Assembly (NCBI RefSeq): GCF_027744825.2 | Contig: NC_071347.1 | Location: 22,300,001-22,364,000, forward strand | DNA length: 64,000 nucleotides | Direction: 5' to 3' | DNA from: Synchiropus splendidus | Lineage: Eukaryota > Chordata > Actinopteri > Syngnathiformes > Callionymidae | Shown here: piece by piece, positions 11,027-34,089 of the stretch | How the letters are laid out: the number at the start of each line of letters is the position of its first letter | Numbering within the stretch: the first letter of the stretch is position 1 | Program-made: the position numbers and the translations under genes | Notes under the pieces: generated by a model | Database searches by the model: none | What the model saw: only the letters and a program-made list of their open reading frames with translations | What the model was told of the DNA's origin: nothing

Positions 11027-12094
11027 AAGTTTGTATGAATTTCTCCCAGTCCCATAATCTTTATGATAAATATGAGGGACCATTGAAGAAATGAAGGCTG
11101 CCAACTGGACTAATCTCCTCTCGACTGCGGCAGCAGCAGCAGCAGCAGTGAGCCTGGCCTCAGAATCACTGACAGAAGGATCTGGGAGCCTCCTGATCTG
11201 GACCTGTGGTGACTGCAGGAAGAGAGCAGCTCACTGCTGTGATACCGAACCAGAAAGCAGCTTTGCGATATGAGCGCCGCGGCTTAATATCAGCCGAGTG
11301 CCAGTTGAAATGTGTGAGTCTAAGTCCCTGTGACAAATCTTGGTGAAGGAAACTAGCCTCTTAATCGAGGAGTGTCCGGGCCCTCTGCAGCAGGAGCCGC
11401 CTCCGGCTTCAGCCCAAATTCTGGGCTATTGAAACGGCGGCACAGAAGTTGGTTGTCTAACCCTGCTGTTCTGAGCTTCCTGTGCCCCGTAGGGGGCGCC
11501 AATGAGCACGTGGAACTGCCAGCAGGTTGAAGAATGAGGGCCATGATGAGCCAGGCCGACGGTCCAATGTTGCTCTGGGCTTCCCTGTTGGTTCAGCCAC
11601 ACCGAAGTCCCGCCTCGCCAAGTGACTGCTAACCATGCGGGCTTGTTCTCCAAGCCCAAACCCCCCGCATCCCCAAAAAAGCCAACAAGAAACATAACAA
11701 AACACAGCCAATGAAGAAGCGATAGAGAAACGATGATGCAGACCGGAACATTTTGTCATTCACCACATAAAAAGACTAGTTTTTGTTAATGTCACCTATA
11801 TCTTGGAAGTGTCTGAGTCAAAGCCGTCGACTAAAGGGGTGTGTCCTTGAGGAGGGTGTGGGGACCTTGATGTGATAAACACGCTCCGGTATCATGAGCT
11901 TCCCACGAAGACATCTGGGGCAGAGTCGGGCAGCAGCGAATCAAGGCGAGTGCATTCATAGAACTGAAGTGACATTCGGCCACACTTCACACCCTGCGGA
12001 CTCTTGTACTTCAGTTATAATGCACAACAGGAAGTGGCTCGATCCATTCTGGATTCAAAAATATTCACTCCTCATATACTCAGACTGAATACAA

Positions 12095-12275
12095 CTACGA
12101 TGGTGAACCAAAGTCCACCACACTTGGCTGTCAAACGCAGCGGAGAGTTGGCGGCGCCATGGTCTCCTCGTGTTCATGCAAGTCCAATGCATCGAGTCAT
12201 CCGCGTGTTTATCAAATTTATGCTGAGATGCAGATAGTTTTTGGCGCTGTATCGTGTACAGTAAGTTATGGCCCA
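12095..12275 (+). mobile_element. Diverged partial copy of the same element
   Basis: This fragment matches only the right end of the family: ACGATGGTGAACCAAAGTCC, CTCGTGTTCATGCAAGTCC and the terminal GTGTACAGTAAGTTATGGCC. It is markedly more diverged than the complete copies. The interval 11030-12090 to its left contains no recognisable feature. Confidence 0.65.
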
Positions 12276-12524
12276 TAAATAGATAATGGAACACAACAAT
12301 AACAGAATCAAACGTGACAGCGGTTCTTACAGCAGACCACCGAAACCCTCTCAGGATTTAGTCACCAACAAACCCACCCACTCATCTGTGCTCCTCCTGC
12401 CAGAGACTGTACTGAGGTCAGAGGTGAACGGCCCAGGACCAGACCAGCGAGCTCAGGTCAGCTCAGGAGGCGGTCTTCGTCGGTCTGGGCGGCAGATGTG
12501 TCACACGCACCGCGGCTCACCCTC

Positions 12525-12900
12525 ACATGTCGGCGTCAGATGAATAAATCATGCTCAGAAATGTCTGTGGGAGCTGCATATTTAGCCGTAACGCCGTGTT
12601 TCGGTGATGAATAAATCATAAGCACACACACACAAAAACAAACAAAGTGAGACAAAGCTACTTAGACGAGTCGCTGTGCAATTAGCTCTGCTGAGTGGAG
12701 CTGCGGGGGAGGGGTGTGGAGAGGGGGGAAAATGAAACCAAATAGAATGAAAGCCACCAAACAAAATTCAAGGAGCTGGGAATAAATAAAAGCTGCGATG
12801 CGAAGGCGTGTACCGCGGCGCACGCGGGGATGAAGATAAGCACGAGAGCCGCTGACGCTGGGACATGAGACGTGCGCCGCGCTGGAAATACACTTTCACA
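12525..12900. promoter_or_regulatory. Candidate enhancer or conserved non-coding block
   Basis: This AT-balanced, non-repetitive stretch carries a perfect 14-nt direct repeat, GATGAATAAATCAT, at 12539-12552 and 12606-12619. Each copy contains ATAAATCA, the complement of TGATTTAT, the composite site bound by PBX-HOX dimers. It also has GTGCAATTAGC (homeodomain core) near 12675 and AGATAAG (GATA) near 12834. Conservation cannot be tested from one sequence, so the enhancer role is inference. Confidence 0.35.
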
Positions 12901-12915
12901 TCATGAATTTTTGAA

Positions 12916-12934
12916 GGGGGGGGGGGGGGGGGGG
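12916..12934 (+). repeat. Poly(G) run of 19
   Basis: Nineteen consecutive guanines are followed by further G-rich sequence with GGGG and GGAGG blocks to about 12966. This is a potential G-quadruplex tract and a likely sequencing-error hotspot. Confidence 0.9.
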
Positions 12935-13612
12935 AGTGGTGCAGCAGTGGGGGGAGGAGGAGGGGTGATGCAGCACAGAGAGGATCTTCTCAAGCTTTCA
13001 TGTCCTGCGTATCTGAGCAAGACTGTTACTTTGGGTCAGAGTGGAGGAAGGGAACCATCCAGTCCCGCATCAATTGAAATACAAATGATTCCCACACAAG
13101 CCGCTTCATCTGCGCCAGCGGGCGGATGAAAACAAAGCAGCGGAGAGTGGCCATATCACAGAGGAAAATCACAATCATGAACGGCCTTTTCTCAAGTGAA
13201 GGGTCTCCTATCTCACACCTAACACTATTTCCGCTACATGCAAACGAAGGCGGCGTGAAGGAGCGATGACCTCGGTTCACAGACATACACTCCTGTGATC
13301 TCACACAGCACTTTTCAACCTTGGTTCATGAAAAGAAAATCCTGAGTATTTGCTTTTTCATTTGTGAACAAATGCAGCTACTGACTCTCGGCTATGTTGC
13401 CATGCTATTTGTAGAAAGTAATTGCAGAAAATGTATTTGTTTAAAAATATCTCCAGGAAGGCGGGTGAGCTTTCAGTGGTGTGTTTTTAACAGAAAAACC
13501 CTGAAAGAAACACCGTAACTGAAGTTTGTTGCTGGCAGAACTTGAGTCACGGATCCGGCCAGACACATAAGGAGACGGACCGGGTGAGGGCGGCTGTCAC
13601 ACCGGATCAGTA

Positions 13613-14611
13613 AAGATGGGCGATAACTTATCATGAACAATACCCCGCCGAACACAGTCTCCACAATGACAACTCTGCATCTCACGATAAATTCCATAAA
13701 CACGTGACACACTCGCTGCACTGGACCTGCACACGTGAACATGAGGAGACGGCGCCGCGCTCTCCAGCTCCGCGGCGTTCGACAGCCGACACCGCCGTGT
13801 GACAGTTGTGGAGAGTGTGGTGGACCTTGGTTGACTGTGAGTCTCTGGATCCCTGTTTCTTTGATGAGATGGAGTGGTCCTCATAGGTTCTCTGACGCGC
13901 TCGTCTGCCTTGGTTCACATCAACACATGCAGCTCTCCAGCTGCCAAGGTGACAACACTTGGATATTGGCGGCAGCGTCCTCTTCCACGTCCCCATGGGG
14001 CTTCACTGATGGAGGACACACTCTCACAGGCAGCGCTAATGCTACGAGCCGCCATCAGTTAGGGACCATCAACATATTCTAAAGCCTCAAAGTCTGAGTG
14101 ACATCTTCAATAAGGCCATGGAGAACAAGCATTTTAGGAGAGAGAATTGTGAGAAGGTTTTGCACCACACAAGATGATGAAACTGTTTCAGTTTGGATCA
14201 TGATCTGGAGAATAGACTCTGACTCCATGGTCATTTCTTCACCTGATGGTTTCTCATGTTTCTTCAGTAGCATCTAGGAAATGTGTCCAGACTGCTCCAT
14301 AGTTCAAGTCAACTGTTCAGAGACATGAGACACAGCAGACAGGCGGCTCAGTTTAACCCCTAAATAAAGCTGGCAGAGCAGCCTGTCAGACACCAGCGGC
14401 TTCTACCAGAGACCTGAAACATTGAGTTTCTCATCTCTGCACTGAGTTCACTCTTCTATTGAGACGTCAACAGACCATGATGCTGGAGACAAACTCCACT
14501 CATAAGTTTCATCATAAAACAGTTTCAAGAGAGACTGCAGTGTCCAACACATGGAAGAGAAGGAACATGTGTTTATAGCGATAACTTTTTTGTCCATACC
14601 GCCCATCCCTA
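13613..14611 (-). mobile_element. Nonautonomous DNA-transposon-like element, copy B (longest)
   Basis: This copy is inverted relative to copy A, running from GATGGGCGATAACTTATC to TACCGCCCATCCCT. At about 1.0 kb it is the longest of the three full copies, retaining about 150 extra internal bases (roughly 14280-14550) lacking in copy C. It is probably closest to the ancestral element. No transposase ORF is present. Confidence 0.75.
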
Positions 14612-15010
14612 CTAATGGGTTGTCGTGATCAGCAATGACAGGCCGATGATGTGTGGCTGGTCGATCGGAGCATCCTCACAATTTTCAGACTCCAGAACTC
14701 AAACCAGTCTGAAGCACCTCTACTCTAGCGGTTGACTGTCATGTAAGGATCAAATAAACAAAGAAAAAAAATACATATATATAACCAGGAAAAAGAACTG
14801 AGTGCTGAAATAAAAAGTGACATTTTAGAACTAATAGAAAACTAAAGTCATTTCTCCAGTATCTGTAGAGGCGTTTCAGACCCTCCTGACGCTGGACTGA
14901 GAGCTGCTCCGGTGATCTACAGCGGAGGCAGTAAATCCAGCTATGGGGTATTTACAGCTGCGAGTGGCGCGTGTGAAGCCACAGGCTCGTGTGGTCGACC
15001 TTCATGTGGC

Positions 15011-15016
15011 TTTATT
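15011..15016 (-). terminator. klhl25: Candidate poly(A) signal of klhl25
   Basis: TTTATT on the plus strand is AATAAA on the minus strand, about 100 nt past the klhl25 stop codon. A distal site could exist further left; no transcript evidence is available. The interval 14612-15010 otherwise shows nothing recognisable. Confidence 0.4.
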
Positions 15017-15112
15017 GATCGCAGCAGAGACTGTCTGTCACAGTTGCGTGGCAAAGTGAGTCGAGTGATTCAGCCGCGACAGAAGACGTGGACAAGACTC
15101 ACCTGGCCCCTC

Positions 15113-25435
<10,323 letters not shown>

Positions 25436-26903
25436 GGCGGCTGGCCCCGGCACCTCCAGGGAGTCGCTGGGGACTATTCCTCCTACTGTGGAGTCAGAAG
25501 ACAAGAAGACACGTCAGCCTCGCCAGCACATACTATCAAAGACTCAATCTATCCGCGACGGTTCTTCACTGAAGGAAAGCAGATCTCTGTGGGAATGACA
25601 TCCTGCATTAGAGATGTCATTCAGACGCGGAGACTGTGCAGGACTTTCAGGGATTGACAGTGGTGAACGTCAGAAACACAGCTCAATTTCACGCATTAAT
25701 GCAGGACGTTGAAAACATCATGGAAGAAGTGCAGGGGTGGGTCGTAAGACAACTTTTTTGGCTTCGGAGGCGCAGTAAAATATTCTGGTCAGGAGTCGTA
25801 TGCCGAGTTGCGAGTTGTTTCTGCATCATCTCACTAACCACTGTTAAAGCTAGCACTCTGGAGCGCTGTTGTTTGTCCGCCACAGAGCGGTCAGTTTTAT
25901 TTGGACGTTACATAGTGGGGGTGTGTGAGACGTCAGTGAGAGCGAGAGAATGTGCGGAGATATTAGTAACTTCGAGTTAAGTAGCAGAAAGTGCTCACAG
26001 CGTGAGCAGCGCAGAGGATGAATGAAGACGCCACACGCTGTTGCCACTTCTTTAAACCAGGGAGAAGTCATTGCAGGGGCGGCCATTTTGACTTGCAGTC
26101 AGAATAATGTAACTCACAATGTAAAAGCCTCTTTTCTTTTACTTTAAACATAATACTGAGAAAAACATAAGCCACCGGTTTCTCAGGATCATTAAACGTC
26201 AACCTTAAAATGTACGGAAAACTTTTCTGTATTTGAAAAAGATGACCTTTTTATACGGGGAACTGTGCAATATTACGGAACAAATGTCAATTTAATTCCA
26301 GTGGCGATATTTCTGCTGATAACCATAAACTACCTGTGATTCCTTCCTTTTTAATGAGTGTGAGGATGAAAGTCAGGCAGGTGAACAGAGGAGGAAGTGC
26401 AGTAAAATGTGCTGCTGCGAAAATGAACTAGCAAAATTGTGCTGGAGCAAAAGTTAACAAGGGTGAAATGGTCTGTGCGAGTGCATGAAAAGGGACATCA
26501 AAACCCTCCCACTGACGCCTACTCTGGTTATATCAGGACGCACCACACCAGATAGACGAGACTCAATCGGTGAACGGTAAAAGATATATATATATATATC
26601 TGCTTGTTTCTTCTTTGTTATGTACTACTCTATAGTTTCCTCTTCAGGAATAAAAGCGTGGAAGCAGTTGAGCCTGTTTATAGACACAGGAGAACGTATG
26701 TTTTTTCTGTTGGTGCCAATTCACACTGTAGTTAAGTAATGGAATGCAACAGAGAACCGAGCATAATTACTGTCATATATAAGTGAGAGATATGAGATAT
26801 TTAATGTGATGCCCACAAAATAACAGGCGCTCAAAAGTGGCAACTGAAGTACCGTCACTGGATATTTGCTGCAGAACTCTGATATAATGAGACATAAATG
26901 TAT

Positions 26904-26957
26904 ATATATATATGTATTATAGCATATTTATATATAATGTATATTGCCATATATATA

Positions 26958-27012
<55 letters not shown>
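26904..27012. repeat. (TA)n microsatellite
   Basis: TATATA runs with a few interruptions extend from about 26904, with the longest pure stretch at 26966-27012. A shorter TA run lies at 26582-26600. Confidence 0.85.
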
Positions 27013-27016
<4 letters not shown>

Positions 27017-29803
27017 AAAAGTGGCCTGTAATATGGCCAACTCTACCAAGTCCTGTAGATACGACGATAGCAATAATAGCAGCATAGTAAGAATTAGACA
27101 AAAGGGCGAGATAAAGACGCGACTGAGTCAAGTTTAGAGTCTCTATCTCTGCGCTACAAGCCACTTCAGACAGTTGTGCAGGTGAGCCAAGTCCAAGAGC
27201 GGATTGTCTGGCAGGATATTTTACGAGCTGAGCTGCACCCCGCAGACATGATGTACCCCCGCCAGCTCTTCCACAAACCTACATTCATTTGGAATGCACG
27301 CACTTGCAGAGAACAATTGTGTTGTGGAGGAGAAAATGCAACATTCAACAGACAGGGTGGAGCATCCACGCGCGGCGTGCACTCAGGCTGGAGGGCGAGA
27401 AACGCTGCCTCAGCAACACCGGCCGCTTTTGTTTGTGTTTGAGCGAGGGAGGAGACGACACGCACTTTTGCTGACGCGCAGTTTCAGTCCGCAGGCGGCA
27501 CTCAACAGTCATGGGAAGGTTTTGTGTTTCACGCACCACAAAGGAGAAGCTTGGTGTGGCGGTAGGTGAACGAGCAACAAAGACGGCGGAGGGGACGAGC
27601 GGATGCTGGCCAACTGTGCGCTGCACACACAACAGGGTTGTTGACAATAGAGACAATGACATGTGAGGAGAGCGGCCAAGCTAATGGATGTGTCAACTGG
27701 TGAGTCGACAACTGGGACCAGATGACTCTGGGTCTGGGCACCACATGTTTAACCCTAAACAGCACAGTAGTATGAGTTAAGAAAGTCCAAAAGCGTGTCA
27801 CGCCAGTATGGATAAACACTCCAGGACCATTTAACCTTCAACCTCATTCATTTCTATGGTGGACTTCCGTGTGATAGAAAACTTCATTCCGTTTTTGTCA
27901 CCAGTTCAATCCTGACTTTATAACATCTGACCAAGTTGGATCATGTTCAAGAGTGAGGGCGACGAACAGAATGGGGCTGGCTTCACAGTCGGCTAGTCAC
28001 TGTCTGCTGTCGTCGAGGTGTTGGCACATGACGTGTACGGGTTGCTGAACACAACGTTGTCGCGTTGTAAGTACTAATTAAAAAAATAAAAAACAAAAGT
28101 TGTTTGGAAACTTTATAGTTGGGTTTTAACTGCAGACACTGGTACGCTTGGCATAGCTTAGCATTTCACTTCAGTCTTTGACAGGTCTTCATGTACTTTA
28201 GATGTTCTGAGTTGGCATAATACCATGACTGCGGATTGTGATAAAATGTGCACGAGGAAGAGAGTCGGCGCATGAAGTTGCGGCCATTATAATCGGTTAT
28301 AGTTGACAAGCTGAGGAGTTCCACTGGGAGGGGTCCCCGGGTCCGACCGAGGACAGGCGGAATAGTTGTGTGAGCCACATCACATCTGAGATTTACCAGC
28401 TCTTTATGAACCCCACATCCACTCTGACTCCCCCCTAATTCTTCATGCCCTGCTGAGTTTGTTCTGATGCCACCGGTGCAGAACCTGGCAGGCTCTCCTG
28501 TCACTTCCGGGAAGGATGTCTGCGTCTGTTGACGTTGGAATGAAAGAAATCCAATTGTTTAGTTCTAAAAAGTTTAGCAACAGAAGAATACAGCCAAATA
28601 AAGGAGCTTTTTTGGATCAGAGAACTTCAAGAGAACTGGAGGAGAATGTGGCGGATTGTTTTGATATGCTGCTCCTGAGACCTTGAAGACATGGACCTCC
28701 AGATGTGTGAATTTTTGTTTCACTGCGATAAAGTAGATTTCTATGGGGCTTCCTGTGTATATACAAATAAAAACATGAGGAGGAACAAGCCAATTTCCTT
28801 TCAGCAGCTGAAGGAGTCAGATGCTTGGTCAGTAGAGCTCCAGCAAACTCAGGTAAGGGGCCAAAATATTAAGCACAGTCCAAGTCTGGTGCAAACAAAA
28901 TGGAAGAGACTGGGGAGGGTTGGGGAGTGATTCATTTCGTCGGATTTACAGGCTGCAAAGTGCGACGTGGTGGGTCAGATGTAGCCGGCGGGCCTTGTGT
29001 TTGCCTTATAGAGCAACTGGCAGGGGATCTCCCTGCTGAGGTGTTCCGACTAAGTTCCGACTGGGAGGAACTCGCGGGAGGTAGGGACCCCAACAACCAC
29101 ACCTCAGAACTCAAGTACATCACAGTTCTCAGTCGAGAGGCCCAGGTACGACAACAGGCAATCCACAAACACCAAGCAGGTCAAATATAAAGTCTGTCCA
29201 TGACGGTCACAGACGGCCACCGCTCGCACGACGGCAATGCAGATGCAACGCTCATGCCCTTCACTACAGCTGGACCACACAAGCAGTCAAGCACGGGACG
29301 AGGCAAGTCAGGAGGGATGCAGGATGGAAGAGAGAGCGAGAGAGAGGGAGGGAGGGAGGGAGAGGACTCCACTGCAAAACTGCTGATGGATGCAGGACTG
29401 GCAGGATCAGGCAAAAATGTTGAGAACAAAAAAAAAGTTTGAGGGCTTCATTCCAGCAGCAGGCTCACTTACGGCGACAGAGACTGCTGACCCAGGCGCA
29501 GGCATCAACAGTCAGGAGGTGAGGGGGCCTCTGCATCCCCACACAGCTACGCAGGACTAATCCACACAAGAGACGAGGACAGATTATCAAGGAGCGCAGA
29601 AATCCAACATGAGACTGTCAACACCTGCGACAGACAGAACACTGCGGAGATGGGGAAAAACACGTTTTACTTCCGGGTTCCCATCGACACGTCATACACC
29701 ACCAAACTGCCAGCTGGATGAAACTGCATCACCTCAATGGAGCAGCACCAGTCACGTTCACTGCCACCGGGAACGAAGGATAACGTTGGGACACAGTGTC
29801 TTA

Positions 29804-30536
29804 CAGGGGTGGCCAACCAACCAGAGGCTCAGAGCCCCATGGTTTGACTGTGCTGCTGAACAGAGCCACATGCTACAAACACGTCAGGCTGTGAGGCGTC
29901 ACCTGAGCAGCTGCTCACGTGACTCAGTACAGCGGTTACAGCTCATCCCTGTGTGTCACCAGGTTGCTGCTTCACGTCCGGCATACGTCTCTTGTGCACG
30001 CATTTTTAAAATCCATCCATTTTACTCTGATCCTCCTGGAAATATCAAGCGGTGTAGATAGAAATGTGGGCGCCATTTATTTGACTTGTCTTCTCTGAGC
30101 CACGCTGCAGACTGGAGCGTCTCATCTTCACTCCACTGAATTCAACGGACGTCACAACAGTGACTCACAGGTGAAACACATGACACACCTTTAGTTTAGG
30201 GAAGGACAAAGTCAAACGTGGAACTGAGTCCTGTCAGTGGTGTTGATGGTGGATCTGAGGACGCTCCAAGTCTGAGGACCGCGACTCTGCTGCCGTTGAA
30301 TGTCAACGAGGTTTATTGTTTATGTTTCAAAGTGAAATGAAAGTCAAAGTCTTTGAACATTTCGCCGTTTCGCTGGAATGGCTCTCACTTTTTCCTCTTA
30401 TTTCCTGTATAAACCATCATCTCAACAGCAACTTGACCAAAATGGCAGCCAGTTCGGCGGCTCATTTGGTGAAGAGTGGCATGACACTGGAGAAAGAGCT
30501 GGTCATGGCCCGGGAGCCGCAGGTTGGCCAGACCTG
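29804..30536 (+). mobile_element. hAT-superfamily nonautonomous transposon with 8-bp target duplication
   Basis: The left end is CAGGGGTGGCCAACC and the right end GGTTGGCCAGACCTG, which are imperfect terminal inverted repeats. They are flanked by GTGTCTTA (29796-29803) and GTGTATTA (30537-30544), an 8-bp target-site duplication with one mismatch, as expected for hAT insertion. The internal 733 bp lacks a transposase ORF. The end sequence GAGCCGCAGGTTGGCC resembles other fish hAT termini. Confidence 0.75.
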
Positions 30537-32679
30537 GTGTATTAGAAATTCATGCAGCTGATGACTGGACAAATAAACATCAAGTCCCTTCGCTTCTCTT
30601 TGCTCTTATTTATTCAGTAAACAGCAGCCTTTGTTTATTGTTCTTGGAGCAGTAGTACTCGTGTTTATGGACACGTCTGATCGCTGGGGCAGCAGTTCAA
30701 GCAAAGAGGCCCAGACCTCCTGCGGGTACACCAAGGTCACCTGCCGGTCAGTGGCTGCAGGGCTTTTACCTAGCTTAAGGCCTCATTAGCGGGCACTAAA
30801 GAGTACACATCCTGGCAAGATGCCAGAGCGTGGAGGCGCCATCCATCTCTACCTTCATCCTTCCCTCACTACTGAAGACTCCCACATTACTGTGCTCCTC
30901 CACCTGGTATAGAATCTCATCTCCAACCACCTGACAGAGCACCATGGTCTCCGACTTTAGGAGGTGACCCTCATCCCAGCTGCTCACAGCTCAAAAATAG
31001 GACACGTTCACGTTGCAATGACAGTCTGAGCACATTCAACGATAAAGCATCACACAGTCCATAATGTACAGCAACGCTCTTTCAAATGGTTCAAATCTTC
31101 ATTAAAAGCACATTATACACAGCAGTCAGATTTGTGTCCCATTTCTCATCCTAACACTGGGCTCTGTGCGTCACGTGTCAGTGTCCCAATCCTCCTCACT
31201 GGCCGTTCACCACTGGAAATGATCCGATCAAACCCAGGGAGCTCCTGAGCTGACTTGAAACCAAGTGGGAATATGAAGTGTGGAGAGATGTCCAGGAGAC
31301 CACAGGACTTGATTTCACAACAATGTTGGACAGGACAACAGGGACAGGGAGTAGGACCACTCTTCCCTTTGTTGACTTTCTCTGGTGTCACACGTCAGCG
31401 AGCCAAATGCTCCACCGTGTCCCACAACATGAACAATACAACATGGATGTTCAACAGTAGGTTTGGGCTAGCATCCAGGCTAACGTTAGCATCCTCATAC
31501 CTCTAACACATCTATCACCGCAACATAGGCTCCGCCCATTTCTTCACCGCTGGTTCACCAAACCAAGTGAGGTGATCAGCACCGATGCAAGAGGTTGCAG
31601 AAACGCTGGCATTTCCAAAACGTTGTCTCCAACACTGGATATGCAGGAAACAAAACAGCACGGCAGCCAATGACACGTCATTTCCTTCTTAGGGACTTGA
31701 ATCACTTCACTTGGTCGTCGGAGGGCTCTTCATCGTGGAGGGCGCTCACAACCAAGTGTTAGTGTTCAGTGTTAGGGGCAGACATGGGACACATTCAAAT
31801 GAGACTCGATGCTCACAGCCCAACCACTAGCATCAGTCTGTCTAGATGTTTAAAAATAAAGATTGATGCCTGGTGTCATATTGCTCTGGTCTGATTGCTG
31901 AATGTAAAACACGATTCGTGTTTGTTAACGTCACGTGCACGACAAGTTAGTTGACTAAATATTTGACGTTTGCTCTGCAGCGCGTGGCATCCCTCTCCGC
32001 AACTGAAGACACACTTGTTGTGTCCTACTTTCTCCATAGTAGAATTTGCTGTTTAATGATGATTAATAGGAGCCATGCCCGTTTCCTAACAGCACGGCAA
32101 CAGTCGTCACACTGCTGTGCGCCTCATCTACAACTATACTGATACAGGTTTAGCACATCAAGCTAAAGTTTATCCGACATGCAACATTGCTTGAACCAAA
32201 ACTTCAGAGCGTCTCAACAGACCTTCCAAACTGCACTGCAACCAATGATACATCACCTAATGTGATAGCTCTGCGAATATCCTGCGAGGCAGACCCAAAA
32301 AGTTCTGCATGAACAACAACAACATGGTGTATTAGCACAGTAATCCGGCAGTTTACCTGGAGTGGAGCAGCTCTCTGTTGTTTACTTATCGAGCGTCCGG
32401 CCGCAACATTATTTACTCAACCCACCGTAGTTCCTGAGGTGGCTGAATTATTAATGCAGTAAAAGTGGGAGGAAACTTTGCAACTTAGCACTCAGTGCTG
32501 CAACGGCACACAAACGCTGTGCTGCCGCAGCGACTCACCCGCGGAATATCAACAGAGCCGCTGAATAGAGCCAGACCTTGTCAAAGAAGCTGCCTAAGCT
32601 TGTTTACTCACCGCTAGCATAGCTGCACCGCTGGACGTGTTGCCCAGGGCCACTCAAGAGTGAGAGCGTGTGTGTGTGT

Positions 32680-32890
32680 GTGGGCATGTTCTGCCATACT
32701 TGTGAGTACCGAGTCTTGACAAGACATTTTGGCCTGTCCTCGCAAGGTTTAGAGGGTTACAACGTCTGTAAAAGTAGTTTATCATAACAGAGTTAAGGTT
32801 TGGTTCAGAGTCAGGTCAGAGGCTGGGGAAAGGGTGATGGCCAGGAGAAACCTCACAATGTCCCCACAAGGACAGAAAAACAAACATGCG
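32680..32890 (-). repeat. Copy of the GGGGAC-type fish repeat
   Basis: It contains a short GT run at about 32670-32682, TTTTGGCCTGTCCTCGCAAG, GTTTGGTTCAGAGTCAGG and CTCACAATGTCCCCACAAGG, matching the copy near 7020 in order of motifs. Confidence 0.5.
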
Positions 32891-34089
32891 TTCCCATTAT
32901 TTGAGTTCTCAAAGACAACAAAGTTACATACATGAATGAAACTTTTTCCCAAAATGTGTGATGTGTTTTGACCCAAACACGCAGCAGTTTCCTCACATAA
33001 TTTCATTTGACAGATTAAGAATAACTAACTTTAATCCGCATTCTTCTGGCTAATCTTGACTTTTAACTTGACCTTTTGAACGAATAAAAAAAACGAGAAG
33101 TGCACAGAGAGCGCAAAACCTCTGACAAGCAGCTTCAGTCCGCCTCCAACACAAAACATCTTGGATCCAAATGAGGCACAACAATAAAACACAGTGACAA
33201 CAACTGGAAAGGATTTTCAAACGTCCTCTGCAAAATTTGATACCAGAAGATAAAAACACTTGGACTGTTATTCTTTGTAAACACTGTAAAACGACCAGAA
33301 GATTTGTTGAGCGAAACACACATGAAAAACCTGTGTTGTCACATCGAGTCCTCCACTTCCACCTGACTTCATTCGTCCCCTGGTCACACCTCCATCACTC
33401 ACCAACCTCACCGTTATCCTCTCCTTCACCTCCAACATCCCTGGTCCAACTGTGTCTCTCCTCTCCACAAGCATCTCTACTCCCTAACTTTGCCTCCAAC
33501 CTTCTCCACATGTCCCACTGATAGACTCCTTCCTGACCTTCTCCCAATGACACCCTCAGCATCTTCAACTCTGACTCTTGAAAGTTAACAGAATTTAAGC
33601 TCCCCTCTCACTTCTGCATCTGCTTTAATGTCACAGGTCACCACTCCGCCTGCACTCTCTTCTTCACCTCCTCAAGGTCCAAGAGCGGGGAGTGTCCCGA
33701 TTCTTAGGAAGTTAAATGGAGGAATGTCGCTTCCTCAATCCTCAACCTCCCTCTGTATTGAGGAATACCCAGAATCCTTTGTGTAGTATCAAAGATGGCA
33801 TCGAAAACAAAGAGACCAAGACACAAATACAACACAAAGTATTGTCTTTGTTAATGGAGATATACAGGACAAAGGACATTAGCATTAGCAGCTGGGTCGC
33901 TGATCCAGTCGACGCTTCTGGCGGTGCCCCTCCCTTCTTCTTCATCTTCTGAATGGACAGACGGAACTACACTCTGGTGCAATGCTGCCCCCAGCACACT
34001 AAGAACCCACCTGCCTTAAGTAGTGTCACATTTCTAAGGAACAAAATCTTCCTAAAGCCTTGGCCTGGAGGACTGAGGCTGAGGATTAA

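Noticed and set aside
10207..11038. Small ORFs inside the transposon-like copies at 10.2, 13.7 and 36.5 kb
   Set aside because: Frames are not conserved between copies and no transposase motif is present, so they do not look coding.
27166..27662. Overlapping ORFs of 60-105 residues on both strands
   Set aside because: No domain, splice context or family resemblance was found, and both strands are equally open.
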